Assembly (NCBI GenBank): GCA_028551475.1
Contig: CM052359.1
Location: 10,355,583-10,419,582 of the forward strand
Reading direction: 5' to 3'
DNA from: Casuarina equisetifolia
Lineage: Eukaryota; Streptophyta; Magnoliopsida; Fagales; Casuarinaceae
Length of the DNA stretch: 64,000 bases
Shown piece after piece: positions 24,280 to 36,614 of this stretch (positions are counted from its first letter, which is position 1; the number at the start of each line of letters is the position of its first letter). Under the pieces are notes generated by a model, which searched no databases, was not told the DNA's origin, and saw only the letters and a program-made list of their open reading frames with translations. Both the position numbers and the translations under genes were made by a program.

Positions 24280-27200
24280 ATGTCCAAGCGAAAGTTCGGC
24301 TTCGAGGGTTTCGGCATCAATCGCCAAGCCACTTACAACTTCGAGCGCTCTCAAGCTCCTCAGAGACTCTACGCCCCTCCTCATGACAACCACGAGGATA
24401 CCGACGTTGACAATATCGATTACGACGAGAACGATGCCTCCAAGAGCGCGACCGCCAAGGACAACGAAGGTGACGAGATTGACCCTCTCGACGCGTTCAT
24501 GGAGGGCATCCAGGAGGAGATGAGGGCGGCGCCGGCTCCGAGGGCCATAGAGAAGGCGGAGAGATTCGACGACGACGACGAGGATGATCCGATGGAGAGC
24601 TTCCTGCGGGCGAAGAAGGACCTAGGGCTTACACTGGCGTCGGAGGCGCTCCGGGCGGGGTATGACTCTGACGAGGAGGTCTACGCGGCGGCCAAGGCGG
24701 TTGACGCCGGCACGCTGGAGTACGACTCGGATGACAACCCGGTGGTGTTCGACAAGAAGCGGATCGAGCCGATTCCTGCTCTGGACCACAGCGAGATTGA
24801 ATACGAGCCTTTCAATAAGGATTTCTACGAGGAGAAGGATTCCATTTCCGGTAACTGATTTACTGAGTTGATTTTCTTTATCCCGACATTTTATACGATG
24901 TTTATTGAGCAAAAGGATGGTTGCCTATCATTCATGTTAATAGTCTTTACGGGTGAAGATAGCGGTCAATTAGGTTAGGATCGAAGAATTCAACGTGGAA
25001 TGGTATTGAATGGAGGGAAAGTTGGAGGCGTATTCTTCTGGTGATGAACTTGTAGTTCTACTTGATTGTGTCTTTACATCGTGCATGTTAATTTGCTGTT
25101 TATGTGACCGAATTAGGAATTTTCTCCGACTTGTATTGATAATCGACGTTAGTGAAGGGCTTAAGTCGCTGAGTTAGGCAAATTTAGTACTCGAATGGGA
25201 AATTGAAATTGGAAAAAATTAGTTGCAGGGGCAAATTTAGACATAGCCTTCTGGTAAAGGACTTATAGTTATAAACTGAATGTACAAGCTTACTTTTCTC
25301 TTTTCTTTATGCCCAAGAACATTTTAGGTAGAGAATTGTACGTGAAACTTTTATTTTGATTTCTTTAAAGTCAAGTCACTAATTTCAGTATTATGTAATT
25401 TTTGTGCTTCTCTAGGGATGAGTGAGCAGGACGTTGCTGACTACCAGCAGAGCTTGGCTATTCGCGTATCAGGCTTTGATGTTCCAAGGCCAATTAAGAT
25501 GTTTGAAGACTGCAGTTTTGCTTCACAGCTCATGAATGCTATAAAGAAACAAGGGTATGAAAAGCCTACTTCAATACAGTGCCAAGCTTTACCTATTGTG
25601 CTCTCTGGGAGAGATATCATCGGTATAGCAAAGACAGGTTCTGGTAAAACTGCTGCTTTTGTGCTTCCCATGATTGTTCATATTATGGATCAGCCTGAGC
25701 TTGCAAAAGAAGAGGGTCCCATAGGAGTGATATGTGCACCTACTAGAGAGTTAGCACACCAAATCTACATAGAGGCCAAGAAATTTGCAAAGCCACATGG
25801 AATACGTGTCTGCGCTGTCTATGGCGGCATGTCAAAACTTGAACAATTTAAAGAACTTAAGGCTGGCTGTGAAATAGTGGTTGCTACTCCCGGGAGATTG
25901 ATTGACTTGATAAAGATGAAGGCACTAACAATGTTAAGGGCAACTTACTTGGTACTTGATGAGGCTGATCGGATGTTTGACCTTGGATTTGAACCACAAA
26001 TTAGGTCCATTGTTGGTCAAATCAGGCCAGATCGCCAGACCTTATTGTTTTCTGCGACAATGCCTCGCAAGGTTGAGAAGTTAGCAAGGGAAATCCTAAC
26101 TGATCCTGTAAGAGTAACAGTGGGAGAGGTGGGCATGGCCAATGAGGATATCACTCAGGTAGTTCACGTAATTCCTTCTGATGCAGAGAAATTGCCTTGG
26201 CTACTTGAACAGTTACCTGGAATGATTGATAATGGAGATGTTTTGGTGTTTGCTTCAAAAAAAGCGACAGTGGATGAGATTGAATCACAATTGGCTCAGA
26301 AAGGTTTCAAAGTTGCAGCTCTTCATGGTGACAAGGACCAGGCTTCTCGTATGGAAATTTTGCAAAAATATAAATCTGGCATCTACCATGTTCTTATTGC
26401 AACTGATGTTGCTGCTCGTGGTCTTGACATTAAGTCAATTAAATCAGTGGTGAACTTTGATATTGCGAGAGACATGGACATGCATGTGCATCGTATCGGT
26501 AGAACAGGTCGTGCTGGTGACAAAGATGGAACTGCTTACACTTTAATTACTCAGAAAGAGGCTCGGTTTGCTGGTGAATTGGTTAATAGTTTAATTGCTG
26601 CTGGTCAGAATGTCTCTGTGGAACTCATGGATCTTGCTATGAAGGTAACTTTTGAGTTAAACTATCCTTTACATTTTGGCAACTTGCAATGTTATTTTGA
26701 CCTGTGACTGCTCTTCTCTTCATGCTTTGTGAAATAACGAATAGGTGACAGAAATCTTTGTGTTTTCTTAATGCTTGACCTTAGACTACTAATACAAAAA
26801 TCCAAATAGGATATAAGTTGTTTGACATTGCTTCGCTCAAAATTGTAGCAGCAGTGAATTCTCATGTCTGGATATTACCATGTTAGGCACATGGTAGAGA
26901 GGCTTAGGTTGTTGGAAGTATTATTTCCAATTGTTAATTTGGGTTTATCTTGTGGAATGATTGTTCGTGCACTAGGCGATGCCTTATTATTGTATTATTT
27001 TTTTGTCTGGTAGTTTAGTATAGGAATTCTGGGGCTATTAATTCTATGGAGTGATATATAGATATTTGGTATGCTCTTGTTGCTGCCTAATAACTTCTGG
27101 AGATCAATAGTAGTTTAGGTTGGAAGTACTACATATTTTGCAGATAGCGCAGATAGCCTCTTTGTGTCTTGTATTTGGATGAGGAGGAGCCCATCTACTT

Positions 27201-28839
27201 GAATGTGAGAGAAAGTTGGGAACTTCAGGGGCTCAGATTTTGCTAGAGGATTTTAAGGCCAGCATTAGTGTCAATTTTGTGTTTAAGGGCAAGCTGAACG
27301 TTTCAGACATCGGTCATATTCTTACTGGTGAGACATGGAATTTTTTCATGCTTTTGCATGGTGGCGAATGCATGCCTTATCTTTCCAGTATGATCATGTC
27401 TTGTAGACTTTACAAAATCTTTCAGTTAAGAAGTCCTTGGGCTGAAACTGGCTATTAAGTGCAAAACTCTAGCTTTAAGCACTATATTGATAAGGTGCAC
27501 TTATAGATATTGCAAATTTTTATGAACTAAGTGATACTTGAAAGGGCTATGTATCTATCCTGAAGTCCAAGTAGCATTAAGTGATAAATTCGAAATGGAG
27601 TTGTAGCCAGTGCATAAGTTAAAGCACATCCTTTGTTTGTACTTGCTATGAATGCAGCCAAAGTGGAACATTATCAAATATTGTCTATGGACGACTGGAT
27701 AGGCTTCGATTGTTTTTCTGTCCTCTTCCAATGTTTTTCTGCTTTATATCCAGTGTTGTTAATGGTTCATGTTTGGCACTGCGATTTTTGGTGTTGGTTT
27801 CCTCGCCCTAGTCGCTTGTCTGTTTACATTGTCGTTATTGATTTGGAAGGGACTATCTCATGCTCGGAACTTGGAACTAGTTCCCATGTTCAGTTTTCTT
27901 TTATGTGATTTTGTGTCTTCCTTGCTTGATTAAGTGCCATTTGTCCTTTATATTAGGATGGAAGATTCAGATCCAAACGTGATGCAAGAAAAGGAGGTAT
28001 GATTTTTCGATCTTTGCATTATACTTCCTGCTGAGAAATAAAAAGGAAAGGTTTTCTAATGGCTATGTCTTGCGTAAAAGGTTATGAAAATAGTTTTGTG
28101 TTCCAATTAGTGTCGTTCTTGCTTGAAGAAGCCAAGATGCTAACATAGACATTCGAAGAATTATGTGGCAGCTACTATTGCTGCCATTTTCTGAAGTTAT
28201 CTTTGCAAGATAGGGAAGCTTAGTTGCTACCCGTTGAACAACTGGCTGATAGCTTTTCACACAATATTTAATGTTTTGTGCAGGAGGGAAAAAGGGTAGA
28301 GGGAAAAGTGGTGCTGGTGGTCGAGGTGTTCGTGGTGTTGATTTTGGTCTGGGCATTGGCTATACTGCAGAATCAAATAATACTATACCCAGCTCCGTTC
28401 CAGGTCGATCTGCTGCTGTTAATTCACTACGGACAGGAATGATGGCACAATTCAAGAGTAATTTTGTTGCTGCTTCATCAAACTCCCAGAATCAGGGTGT
28501 AAGCAACAATTCAAATGCTTATGCGAATAAGAGAACAGCGCTGCCAGGCTTTGTATCTGGCGGTTCTATTGGCGGGGATACATATAAATCACAAACAACC
28601 AGTTCATTCAGTCCTGCTATGTCAGGTGTGAACAACCCCCGTCACTTTGGAGAAAACGCAACCCAAGAGAAATCAGAAAGGTTATTTTTATGAGTTAAAC
28701 ATGATCATTCAATCTAGTAGTATTTTATGCTTCTAACTGAAATTTAGATGGGATTACGAATGATGTTCATTTGTTGTCCTAATGCAGCTCGAGAGATAGA
28801 CCTAGAGAAAGGCGGAGGCCCTCTGGTTGGGATCGGTAA
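24280..28839 (+). CDS. RH24: DEAD-box ATP-dependent RNA helicase 24 (DDX42-like; 5 exons)
   Basis: Exons 24280-24850, 25416-26644, 27957-27996, 28284-28680 and 28788-28839 join in frame for 762 aa, about the Arabidopsis RH24 length as I recall it. The N terminus (MSKRKFGFEGFGINRQ) and acidic region match the RH24 family. All helicase motifs are visible: Q motif GYEKPTSIQCQ (about 237-247), motif I AKTGSGKT (262-269), Ia PTRELA (299-304), TPGR, II DEAD (372-375), III SAT (403-405), IV VFAS, V ARGLDI and VI HRIGRTGR (549-556). The tail is Gly-, Ser- and Asn-rich and ends SGWDR. The 40-base third exon encodes DGRFRSKRDARKG. The protein should be an active nuclear RNA-dependent ATPase; DDX42 relatives act with the spliceosome. 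It is divergent from the kinase gene and convergent with the D27-like gene. Confidence 0.97.
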
Positions 28840-29260
28840 TCTGTACATTTCAATGACACTACTCTTCAGCAACCAAGAACACTTCTGAAATGATATTCTG
28901 TAATTGTTAGTATGCTTGTAAGTTATTTTTTGTGCATTTAGTTCCTGCTTGTGTATGATTCTAGCTTTTATCTCATGAGTAAATTTTGCTGATATTAGTT
29001 CATAATTTTTGTTTTGTGGCTAGTTTGGCCACTCTTGAAATGCGGGCGGAAAACTAGCGCGATCTGTTTCGTGCGCAACCCTCTTGGCAGATCCTGTGAA
29101 GGGAGATGTGATCTTTTTGTCTTTTTGAGTCTATGAATAGTCAAAAAGGCGGCTAATGTATATTTATGTTTACTGTAGTGTACACCAACCAGAAAAAGCC
29201 GAAAAACTAGAACTAACTGATATGACCGCATGCTTCTGATAAACCAACGTTGAGCATTTT
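28840..29260. other. Short spacer between convergent RH24 and D27-like genes
   Basis: Only about 420 bases separate the two stop codons, so the space is probably filled by both 3' UTRs. No other gene is seen. Confidence 0.55.
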
Positions 29261-32249
29261 TCAGGCCTTTGGGCATTGCGGTACAGGCGTAGTTTCTCTT
29301 CGTGCAGTGGCGTTTGGGCATATCTGCAAGCAGGGTTCCTTGAGGGTGATGTCATCTTCAGGTAATGGAGGAAGAACCCCAAATTTGAACTGCCATGTTA
29401 GATCCCCAATTACGATCAAATAGCTTGATATTGCCTAAAGAGGAAACTCTGCTTTGGAGTCAAAAACAACACAAACTTCCTTGACATTTGCTGTTGCCAA
29501 CTGCTTTTATTACCCAATCAAAGTACGAAAAGAATTGGGAGAGAGAAATCGATTGACAGTGAATGAGACGCTTGAGATGAACATATAATTCTTGGATTAC
29601 CTGACAGCTGAAATCACTGAAGTTTGGTTCCATTAATAAAGGAACTCCCATGTAGTCCTTGAAGAAAGTCTAGAGCAATATTAGCAATTTGAGATTAGTG
29701 ACGATCAAATATGATAAACGGAGGCAAAATACACAGATGACCAACACACTTCCGTGATTGACCAGAAAATCACTGACCTGTGTTGGAAGCTTACAGGTAT
29801 TGATACAGATACCCACGCATTTGCTTTCCTCCAAATACTTGCATCTTTCTACAAACACCTACATGGATGACCAACTCACTTGTGTTACGTTGTTGAATAT
29901 TAGCGTCATGGATGCATTCCCAATTATCTGTAAGATAAAGTAACTACAAAGGTCGAGTCATCACCCCACTTCTGCATGAAGTTCCGTTGGGAAGATCCAC
30001 GGAATTTACAGTGCATGTGCCCATGAGCCATTGACAAGTGAGTGCGGTCACTCTTGCTGTCAAAATCAAAGAATCTCTTAGAATATGGACATCAAAAGAG
30101 GAGGTTGACAGGAACAAAAGAGCAGGAAGGTTTCTACATATTTCTTGCTTAAAAGAGTCAGACAGTACACTTCTTATGCATTCGTTTTCCTTCATCTTCC
30201 CATGTATTTTCATCAATTGCCACAATCCACGAGCTTACGATGTTTGTGGTTTTGCCTCCTTTCCAACATAATCACTTTACGTTCTTTCCAAATTTTCGAG
30301 CTCATATACTATGATAAGGAGTATGTCAATTGGCTCTTTTGCGTCTCTAAGAGAAGAATTTTAACTCACCTACCATCATTGCGGCTACTCTCCCTCCTCC
30401 AATAGGTGCAACGAGCATTCTATAAAGCTCCAGCAGAAATGGAGGGAAGAGTGATACTAATATCCTTACCTGCCACATGCAAAAGACCCAATTCACATAT
30501 GTTTTATTAGATTTGGTACCAACCACATACAATGGGCAACACGGTGAAGATAAACTGCTGCCAACTATCGAATTAGCATAGTCTTTAAGCAGCAAATTGT
30601 AGAGATCTTCAAGCGGATTCGAAATGCAATTCGAAGGTAGACAACCTTATAGAGCCATCCCATTTTTACTGAAATGGTATTTTACCAACCTTAGTTGTCT
30701 GATTTTCTCTGCTACTAATCCTGAATCTTCCCAAACTGTCAAAATCTTCAAAGGCTTTCTTTACTTAGGAAAGCTTTCGTAAGAATGTTATTATCTTTTT
30801 AGTCTTTTTCATTCTAAAGACAACTATCTACACAAGCAAATTTCTTCCTTAAAACCAACTTGTAAATATAAGCAATGTGGGATATACACCACTTTCAACA
30901 AACTAAGACAAAACAATTATGGTCCAAGGACATAGAGGAAAATGAAAACAAGGCATTTAGACAAAACTTCCGCATGACGAGTTTTAACATTTCTGGAATG
31001 ATTTTTGTCTATGGTGTCACTAAATAATTCCTTGATTTACTTTACCTTCCAAATCTTGATCACTGAGAGGAATTGACTTGCACAAAGAGTCATGATTACA
31101 ATAAAATGCCAATTTCATTCAATTGTGTAATGTCTAAGATCAGTTTTTGCTACTAAGCGATGAAAAGACTTCTAAAAACAATTGAATTTGTAAACAATGA
31201 GAATTACCGTTGCTTTTCTGGTATCAGAATTGGTCCTGCCCTTCATCATAAGACAATTTGCGACCTCAATTAGTCCATCATAACCCGGCTTCACCGAGTC
31301 CCATCCAACCTCCTGTTTTTACCACTTCGAAAGCTATGATATATTAAGAGCACAACCATAGGACTTTAACATGCAGCACTGGAACGTCCATAAGAAAGGG
31401 TTAAACAGCCAATGCGAACCTTTTATTTCAGTAACAGTAAACCTTCATCTAATTACGGGACTTTATTTCTTCGAATGTGCCATTGGATTCTGCTTGTTAT
31501 TGAAGTGTATATATCTAAGTGCCCCTGGTTAAGTTTGTTTGAAAGTTCATTTCTAAGAAAGGTCATGTTCACATATAAAAGATTTTATAATAGATTACAT
31601 CCATTCTGATAACATATTAAAAAGTTTACTTTCTTTTTATAATTAGCTTATAACAAAAGAGTCAAATTATTTATGCGAGATGATTGTATACCTGGTTACA
31701 AGTAATGTAAAAGGATTACATTCACATAAGGCACAACATCGGAATCAAATCTAAAAAGTTAGCTTTTGTGTCCAAGTATCTGCTACCAAAAACTAAGTTG
31801 GAGACTGCTGGGTGTAACCTCTTGGGTTGAGAAGGGTTCTAATTCGTTATATCAATGTTTCAATCGAAGACTTTGGCTTTGTATTTATCTTAGCAACTTT
31901 AATAGAACACTGAGATTAATGCCATACATCGGATGAGTTAAGAAAACCACCTTGACCAGTTTGCTGCGGAACAAATTGAGGAACAAATCATCAAGGACTC
32001 CGGGTTTGTATTCAGGCTTTGGAGCAGTTTCTTCAGCCTTCGTCCGATTCTGAGAAAATTAGAGAAGAACTGAGAGGACTGACCATTCTAGTTGTAGGAC
32101 CTGCGCACAGGGAGAGAGAGGGGGTTGAGAACACGCACCGGGTTGGATTCGAGAGAGGAGCATGGCACTCGAAAGCCACGGCTCTGGGGAAGAGGCTTCC
32201 GTGGAGGTGAAGAAATGGAGAGAGGACGAAGAAGATTCAGTGCATCCAT
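29261..32249 (-). CDS. D27L1: Beta-carotene isomerase D27-like protein, plastid (8 exons)
   Basis: Exons 32249-32139, 32049-31951, 31312-31208, 30469-30370, 30056-29965, 29858-29778, 29669-29601 and 29389-29261 join in frame for 261 aa, near the length I recall for the Arabidopsis homolog At1g64680. The first 37 residues are Ser-, Arg- and Pro-rich, like a transit peptide. The DUF4033 family hallmarks follow: EVGWDSVKPGYDGLIEVAN, LFPPFLLELYRMLVAPIGGG, ARVTALTCQWLMGTC, CKYLEESKCVGICINTCK and MEPNFSDFSCQFKFGV. D27 enzymes are iron-dependent carotenoid isomerases in plastids. Rice D27 feeds strigolactone synthesis; the D27-LIKE1 branch is reported to act on carotenoids in other ways, so the exact substrate is not inferred. 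The PEYKPGVLDDLFLNLF segment is closer to D27-LIKE1 than to D27 itself, in my reading. Confidence 0.93.
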
Positions 32250-33684
32250 CTCACTGCTGAGTCGGAGCTTATCTTCCGCTGTTCGACAGATCGAACTGCA
32301 TACCAGGCGCTTACGGATTTTACGTAACGGAAACGGATTTTATGTAGTTATTTAGTTGTCTTCAAGCCCCTAACGAAGTTTACACGCTTTGATAACTCCA
32401 AAATTCTGAAAAAATAAATCCGATACCCTTGATACTCAGATCTGGAAAAATGTAGGATAACTCCTTCAGTATAAGACTTTTTTTTCTTTTAACTTGAGAA
32501 AGAAAAAAATTACTAAGCTCATAGGATTAGAACCTAGATTACGGCGGATTTAAACTTACCAGGGCCCAAGTTGATTACAATATTTAAATGAAATAATTAC
32601 TAATTAGTCATTAATTCTTTGGTTTTTAATATAATGTTTTGAATCATACAAATAATCTTATAACTAAGAATATGGGTTGTTGAGACATGACTGTGAAATC
32701 ATGGTAGTTTGTCACAGTCATATGATTGAAACTTGAATTATAGTGGGTTTAAACTTATGAGAGCTAGAGTTAATGATGGTGTTCAAATAAAATAATCTTT
32801 GATTAGTTTTTTGTTTTAATACTTTTGAAACAAACAACTTGAATTATAACAAAATTTCAAGCAATATCTAAGGATTCTCACCCATACCCATGTTGCCTCG
32901 GGATAGTTCTGATTTCACTTTATATGTGAGTTTAAAATTCCAATACAAAAGATTAACATGTTAAATAGAATTACAAAATTTCTTATAAACTTAAGATTTC
33001 TCACTTACCTTTTCAATATGGAGACAATATCATTTATATTCTCTCTCTTGGAATGTTTAATCTTGGCATCATAACCTATTAGTTTACAATTAAGCTAATA
33101 GGTAATTGACGAAATAGTATTACATTAATTTTTGACTTGTGACTGCATTTAAGTTCTTGGAAAAATGATTAACAAAAAGAAACAAAAGGGAAAGCTAGCT
33201 GCAGAGAAAAAGAGTACTCTAATTATTTTATTTCACAAAAGTGTGTTTAGCAAACGTTTCAAGAGGAAAATTAGATTGATAAAGAATGTTGTGAGATCAA
33301 AATTTTTTGTAGGTCAGCGGATAATTATATGATATGGATTTCTTCCCCTCCAAGTTATTAATTTTAAGTTTAAAAAACTTATTATGTCGATATTTATTAT
33401 AGTATAATACGTCATGATAAATATTATAGAATTGATTTAAAAATTAAATGTATATTTTATGAATAAAATTTGATCTTGAATAATTACGTTGAGTATTATA
33501 TAAAAGAAGTGGGGTTTTGCTTCTTTTTAAACTCGAGGAGTGGGGTTTGTTGTAGTCGAATTTAGTGCCTAAAACCTCATTTGGCTGCCAGGAAAGTGTT
33601 TGCAAAGAAAAAAAAAAGAAAAAAAAGAGAAAACATTTTGTTATAAAATTCAGCACGGCGGGATAAAAAAGATCAACCAAGACC
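32250..33684. other. Intergenic region between D27-like and PPR genes (divergent promoters)
   Basis: The two genes diverge, so both promoters lie here. The middle is AT-rich. Two diverged copies of a segment of about 90 bases, both containing GGATTTAAACTTA-like or GGGTTTAAACTTA-like cores, lie at about 32523-32610 and 32723-32812. Plus-strand ORFs at 32019-32355 are antisense to D27-like exons 1 and 2 and were rejected. Confidence 0.45.
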
Positions 33685-33813
33685 ATGCTAGAACCCTATC
33701 AGAACCCAGCTCCCGATTCTGAGAGAAAGGCAGATGAGTCTGGCCAGAATGAAGCCGAGCCGCCCGTTCTCTGGCGCAGATTGCCTGATCAGACGGCTCC
33801 GCACGATGGCTGA
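33685..33813 (+). other. Upstream ORF overlapping the PPR start codon
   Basis: An ATG at 33685 opens a 42-codon frame ending in TGA at 33811-33813. It begins 49 bases before the PPR start at 33734 and overlaps it in another frame. If it is inside the mRNA it would reduce initiation at the PPR ATG. The transcription start is unknown, so it may lie outside the transcript. Confidence 0.5.
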
Positions 33814-35998
33814 TGCAAAACCGCCGCGACTGTACCGGCGGCTATCGGCTCTGGGGGCCACCAGAGGGAGTGTGTCCGAGACGTTAAATCAGTACGTCTC
33901 CGAGGGCTACTTCGTCGGGAAGCACAAGCTCTCCGGCTGCGTTAAGGAGCTCCGCAAGTACGGCAGGTCCGATAGTGCCCTCGAGGTTTCACCTATCCCA
34001 TTGCTATCCCCATCATCAAATATTGTCATCCCTCCTCAATCCACATTTTCTAAATCATGAAATATCACTCTCTTCTCATTTCCTTTATAAACATGTTTTT
34101 ATAATATATTGTAATTGGATGAGCTAAAACGGTTAATCTACTAATACGTCATATATAGGGAAGAATTTTTTTTCAAATAGAGATATTTTCTACCATCTTT
34201 GGATTAGTAACATGATATGTGGGGAACACTGCCATTTGAAGTACGCAAGAATTCTGAAATATCTGTCTGTTGAACCTGTGAATTGCATGCCCGAACCATA
34301 TTTTGGACTTAATTCTGGTGTTTTACCATGTTTTGGACCTGCAATTGATTTCCAGGCTTTGCATCGTATCTAAGGTAATGCAGCTTATAGGATGGTGTCT
34401 GGTGACTGCATTTGTATATCATTGCAATTTCTACTGATGGGAGAAATTATGCTGGTGGCTGCATATTGTATGTCATTGCAATTTCTTCAGATGGGAGAAA
34501 TTACTGAGAGATTACACTACCTCATGGATGTAGAGAAATTGTTTGTCTTTGATAAATGTAAATCCTTGGTTTTCTTTCGTACTTATCTTTGTGTTTTATG
34601 TTGTATCCGTTAATCTCCAAACAATTGGTATCAGAGTTTGGTATCTCCAATAAAAAGCTGCACCCCAACACTAAGCAGCTTTTTCTTTATTGGTACTTTG
34701 TACAGTCTTTAGGGTTTAGGTACAAATGGGTGCTTGTTGGTCTTATTTGATTGATTTATATAACTTAAATGCAGGTATTGGAATGGATGGAGATGAAAGG
34801 AATCAGCTACGGCTCCAGAGAACATGCTTTACGTTTAGATCTGATATCCATAGTAAAAGGGGTCCATGCGGCCGAGGAATATTTCCAAAATCTTCCACCA
34901 ACTTCAAAAGACGAATTAACTTATGGAGCTCTGCTTAGCTGCTATTGCAAGCACGTAATGGAAGACAAGGCATTAGCTCTGTTTAAGAAGATGGAAGAGT
35001 TGAACTTTCTATCATGTGGTTTGCCTTTCAACAATCTTATGGCCTTGTATATGAGGATGAACCAACCGGAGAAAGTGCCTCCACTGGTACAAGAAATGAA
35101 GAAGAGGAGCATCCATTTGAGCACATTAACTTATAACATATTGATGAATAGTTATGCTTCTTTGAATGATATTGAAGCGGTAGAAAGAGTCATGAGAGAA
35201 AATGAAAGCGAATCTAACTGGACAAAATATTCTAATCTGGCTGCTATATACATCAAAGCTAGCCTTTTTGAGAAAGCTGAGATTGCTCTTAGAAAGCTGG
35301 AGGAAGTGATGAAAAACCCGAAGCGTGAGGCTTACCATTATATGATCACCATGTATGCAAGTACTAATAATCTTGGTGAGGTCAAAAGGGTATGGAATTC
35401 CTTGAAGTTAGCCTTTCCGACAACCAACAACATAAGCTATCTCTTTATGCTTCAGGCTCTTCGAAAACTAAAGGATGTGGATGACTTGACAAAATGCTTC
35501 GAAGAATGGGAGTCTAGTTTCTCAAGTTATGACATAAGGCTATCAAATGTCGCCATAAGTGCTTACCTAAACCAGGGCATGTATAAAGAAGCCTCTTTGG
35601 TCTTTGACGCCGCCATTAAAAGATGTGAGGGACCTTTCTTTGTGGCTTGGGAATCGTTTATGGTTTATTTCTTGAAGAGCCATCAGGTGAATTTGGCTCT
35701 TGATCATCTGGATGCGGCTGTCTCGGAGCTCAAAGGCAAGGAATGGCATCTCCAACCAGCGACAGCAGAAGCATTTTTGGAGTGTTTTGAAGGAGAGAAA
35801 GACGTTGATGCTGCAGAGGGGTTTTGTCAGATTCTGAAGGTCTTTGGTGGTCTCTCCTCCAATATCTACCATTTGTTGCTCAAGACTTATATAGCTGCTG
35901 GAAAAATGGGTCCTGAAATGCGTCAGAGATTGGAGGAAGATCATATCGAAATAAGCAGTGAATTAGAAAACTTGCTTCAGAGGGTTTGCCCTGAATGA
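33734..35998 (+). CDS. Pentatricopeptide repeat protein, P-class, probably organellar (2 exons)
   Basis: Exons 33734-33985 and 34775-35998 join in phase 0 at [10 protein letters not shown] and give 491 aa. The N terminus ([14 protein letters not shown], several Arg, no early acids) suits a mitochondrial presequence. From about residue 60 the protein is a chain of helix-turn-helix repeats of PPR type, for example [39 protein letters not shown] and [19 protein letters not shown]. No E, DYW or SMR domain follows, so it is P-class. Such proteins bind organellar RNA for stability, processing or translation. The length, the single early intron and the LEWMEMKG motif resemble the At1g02150/At1g02370-type group. 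MADAKPP at 33806 is a possible alternative start that would lose the presequence. Confidence 0.92.
34400..34505 (+). repeat. Tandem duplication of about 53 bases in the PPR intron
   Basis: Two diverged copies begin TGGTGACTGCATTTGTATAT and TGGTGGCTGCATATTGTATG, and each ends ATGGGAGAAATTA. They lie head to tail within the single intron. Confidence 0.8.
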
Positions 35999-36614
35999 AA
36001 CGGCACCTAGGTCACAAAGGCCAGCATCAACTTCTACCTGCTCGAGTACATGACCAACTCCAGTTCCGAACTCCCCGTTCCTCCAGTAGAAGAGAGTGTA
36101 TTTATGACTCGGGTGCTTGGAACATAAAAGTTGCCAAGGTGTTGATTTTCCTTCCAGCTAAGAAGGCCTTCTGTTTCAAAGATATTTTGGAGCAAGTATG
36201 ATTCAAGCTTCCTCTGCCATCTCAAGCTTAAGAAAAATATGGAGAGAAAAGCGGGAAAGATTCTGCTCGTACGAATGCATTATTCTCATACAATGGGTAC
36301 AATGGGTACAATGGGTACGATGGTACATACTCTAATCTCATCAACCCATGCCAAAATTACAATCAACGAGCGATACAAAATAGTGTATGCCAAGCATTAG
36401 AAGCAAGTTACAACAAAAGAATCAAAAAGCTCTTCTTTATCTACCCTAACAAGCAAAATAAGACCAAGAAACGTATCATGGTTCAAATCCTTAAGTGCGG
36501 CCCCTAGAGGAGAGTTCCAAAGCAACAAGATCCGAAGTGCACTCTGGTCGCCGCGAACACAGTTACGTCTGGTGGAAGCAGTGCTAAAATGCTTATGATT
36601 GACATGCGCAGCCT
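35999..36614. other. Spacer between convergent PPR and CYP21-4-like genes
   Basis: Probably the two 3' UTRs. It contains three tandem ACAATGGGT-type units at about 36291-36320. ORFs at 35995-36618 lack features. Confidence 0.5.

Noticed and set aside
24622-24912. 96-codon minus-strand ORF in RH24 exon 1
   Set aside because: Antisense shadow of a clear coding exon.
28063-28356. 97-codon minus-strand ORF near RH24 exon 4
   Set aside because: Covers an intron and the antisense of a coding exon; no features.
32019-32355. Plus-strand ORFs over the D27-like first exons
   Set aside because: Antisense of coding exons 1 and 2 and the leader; no family resemblance.
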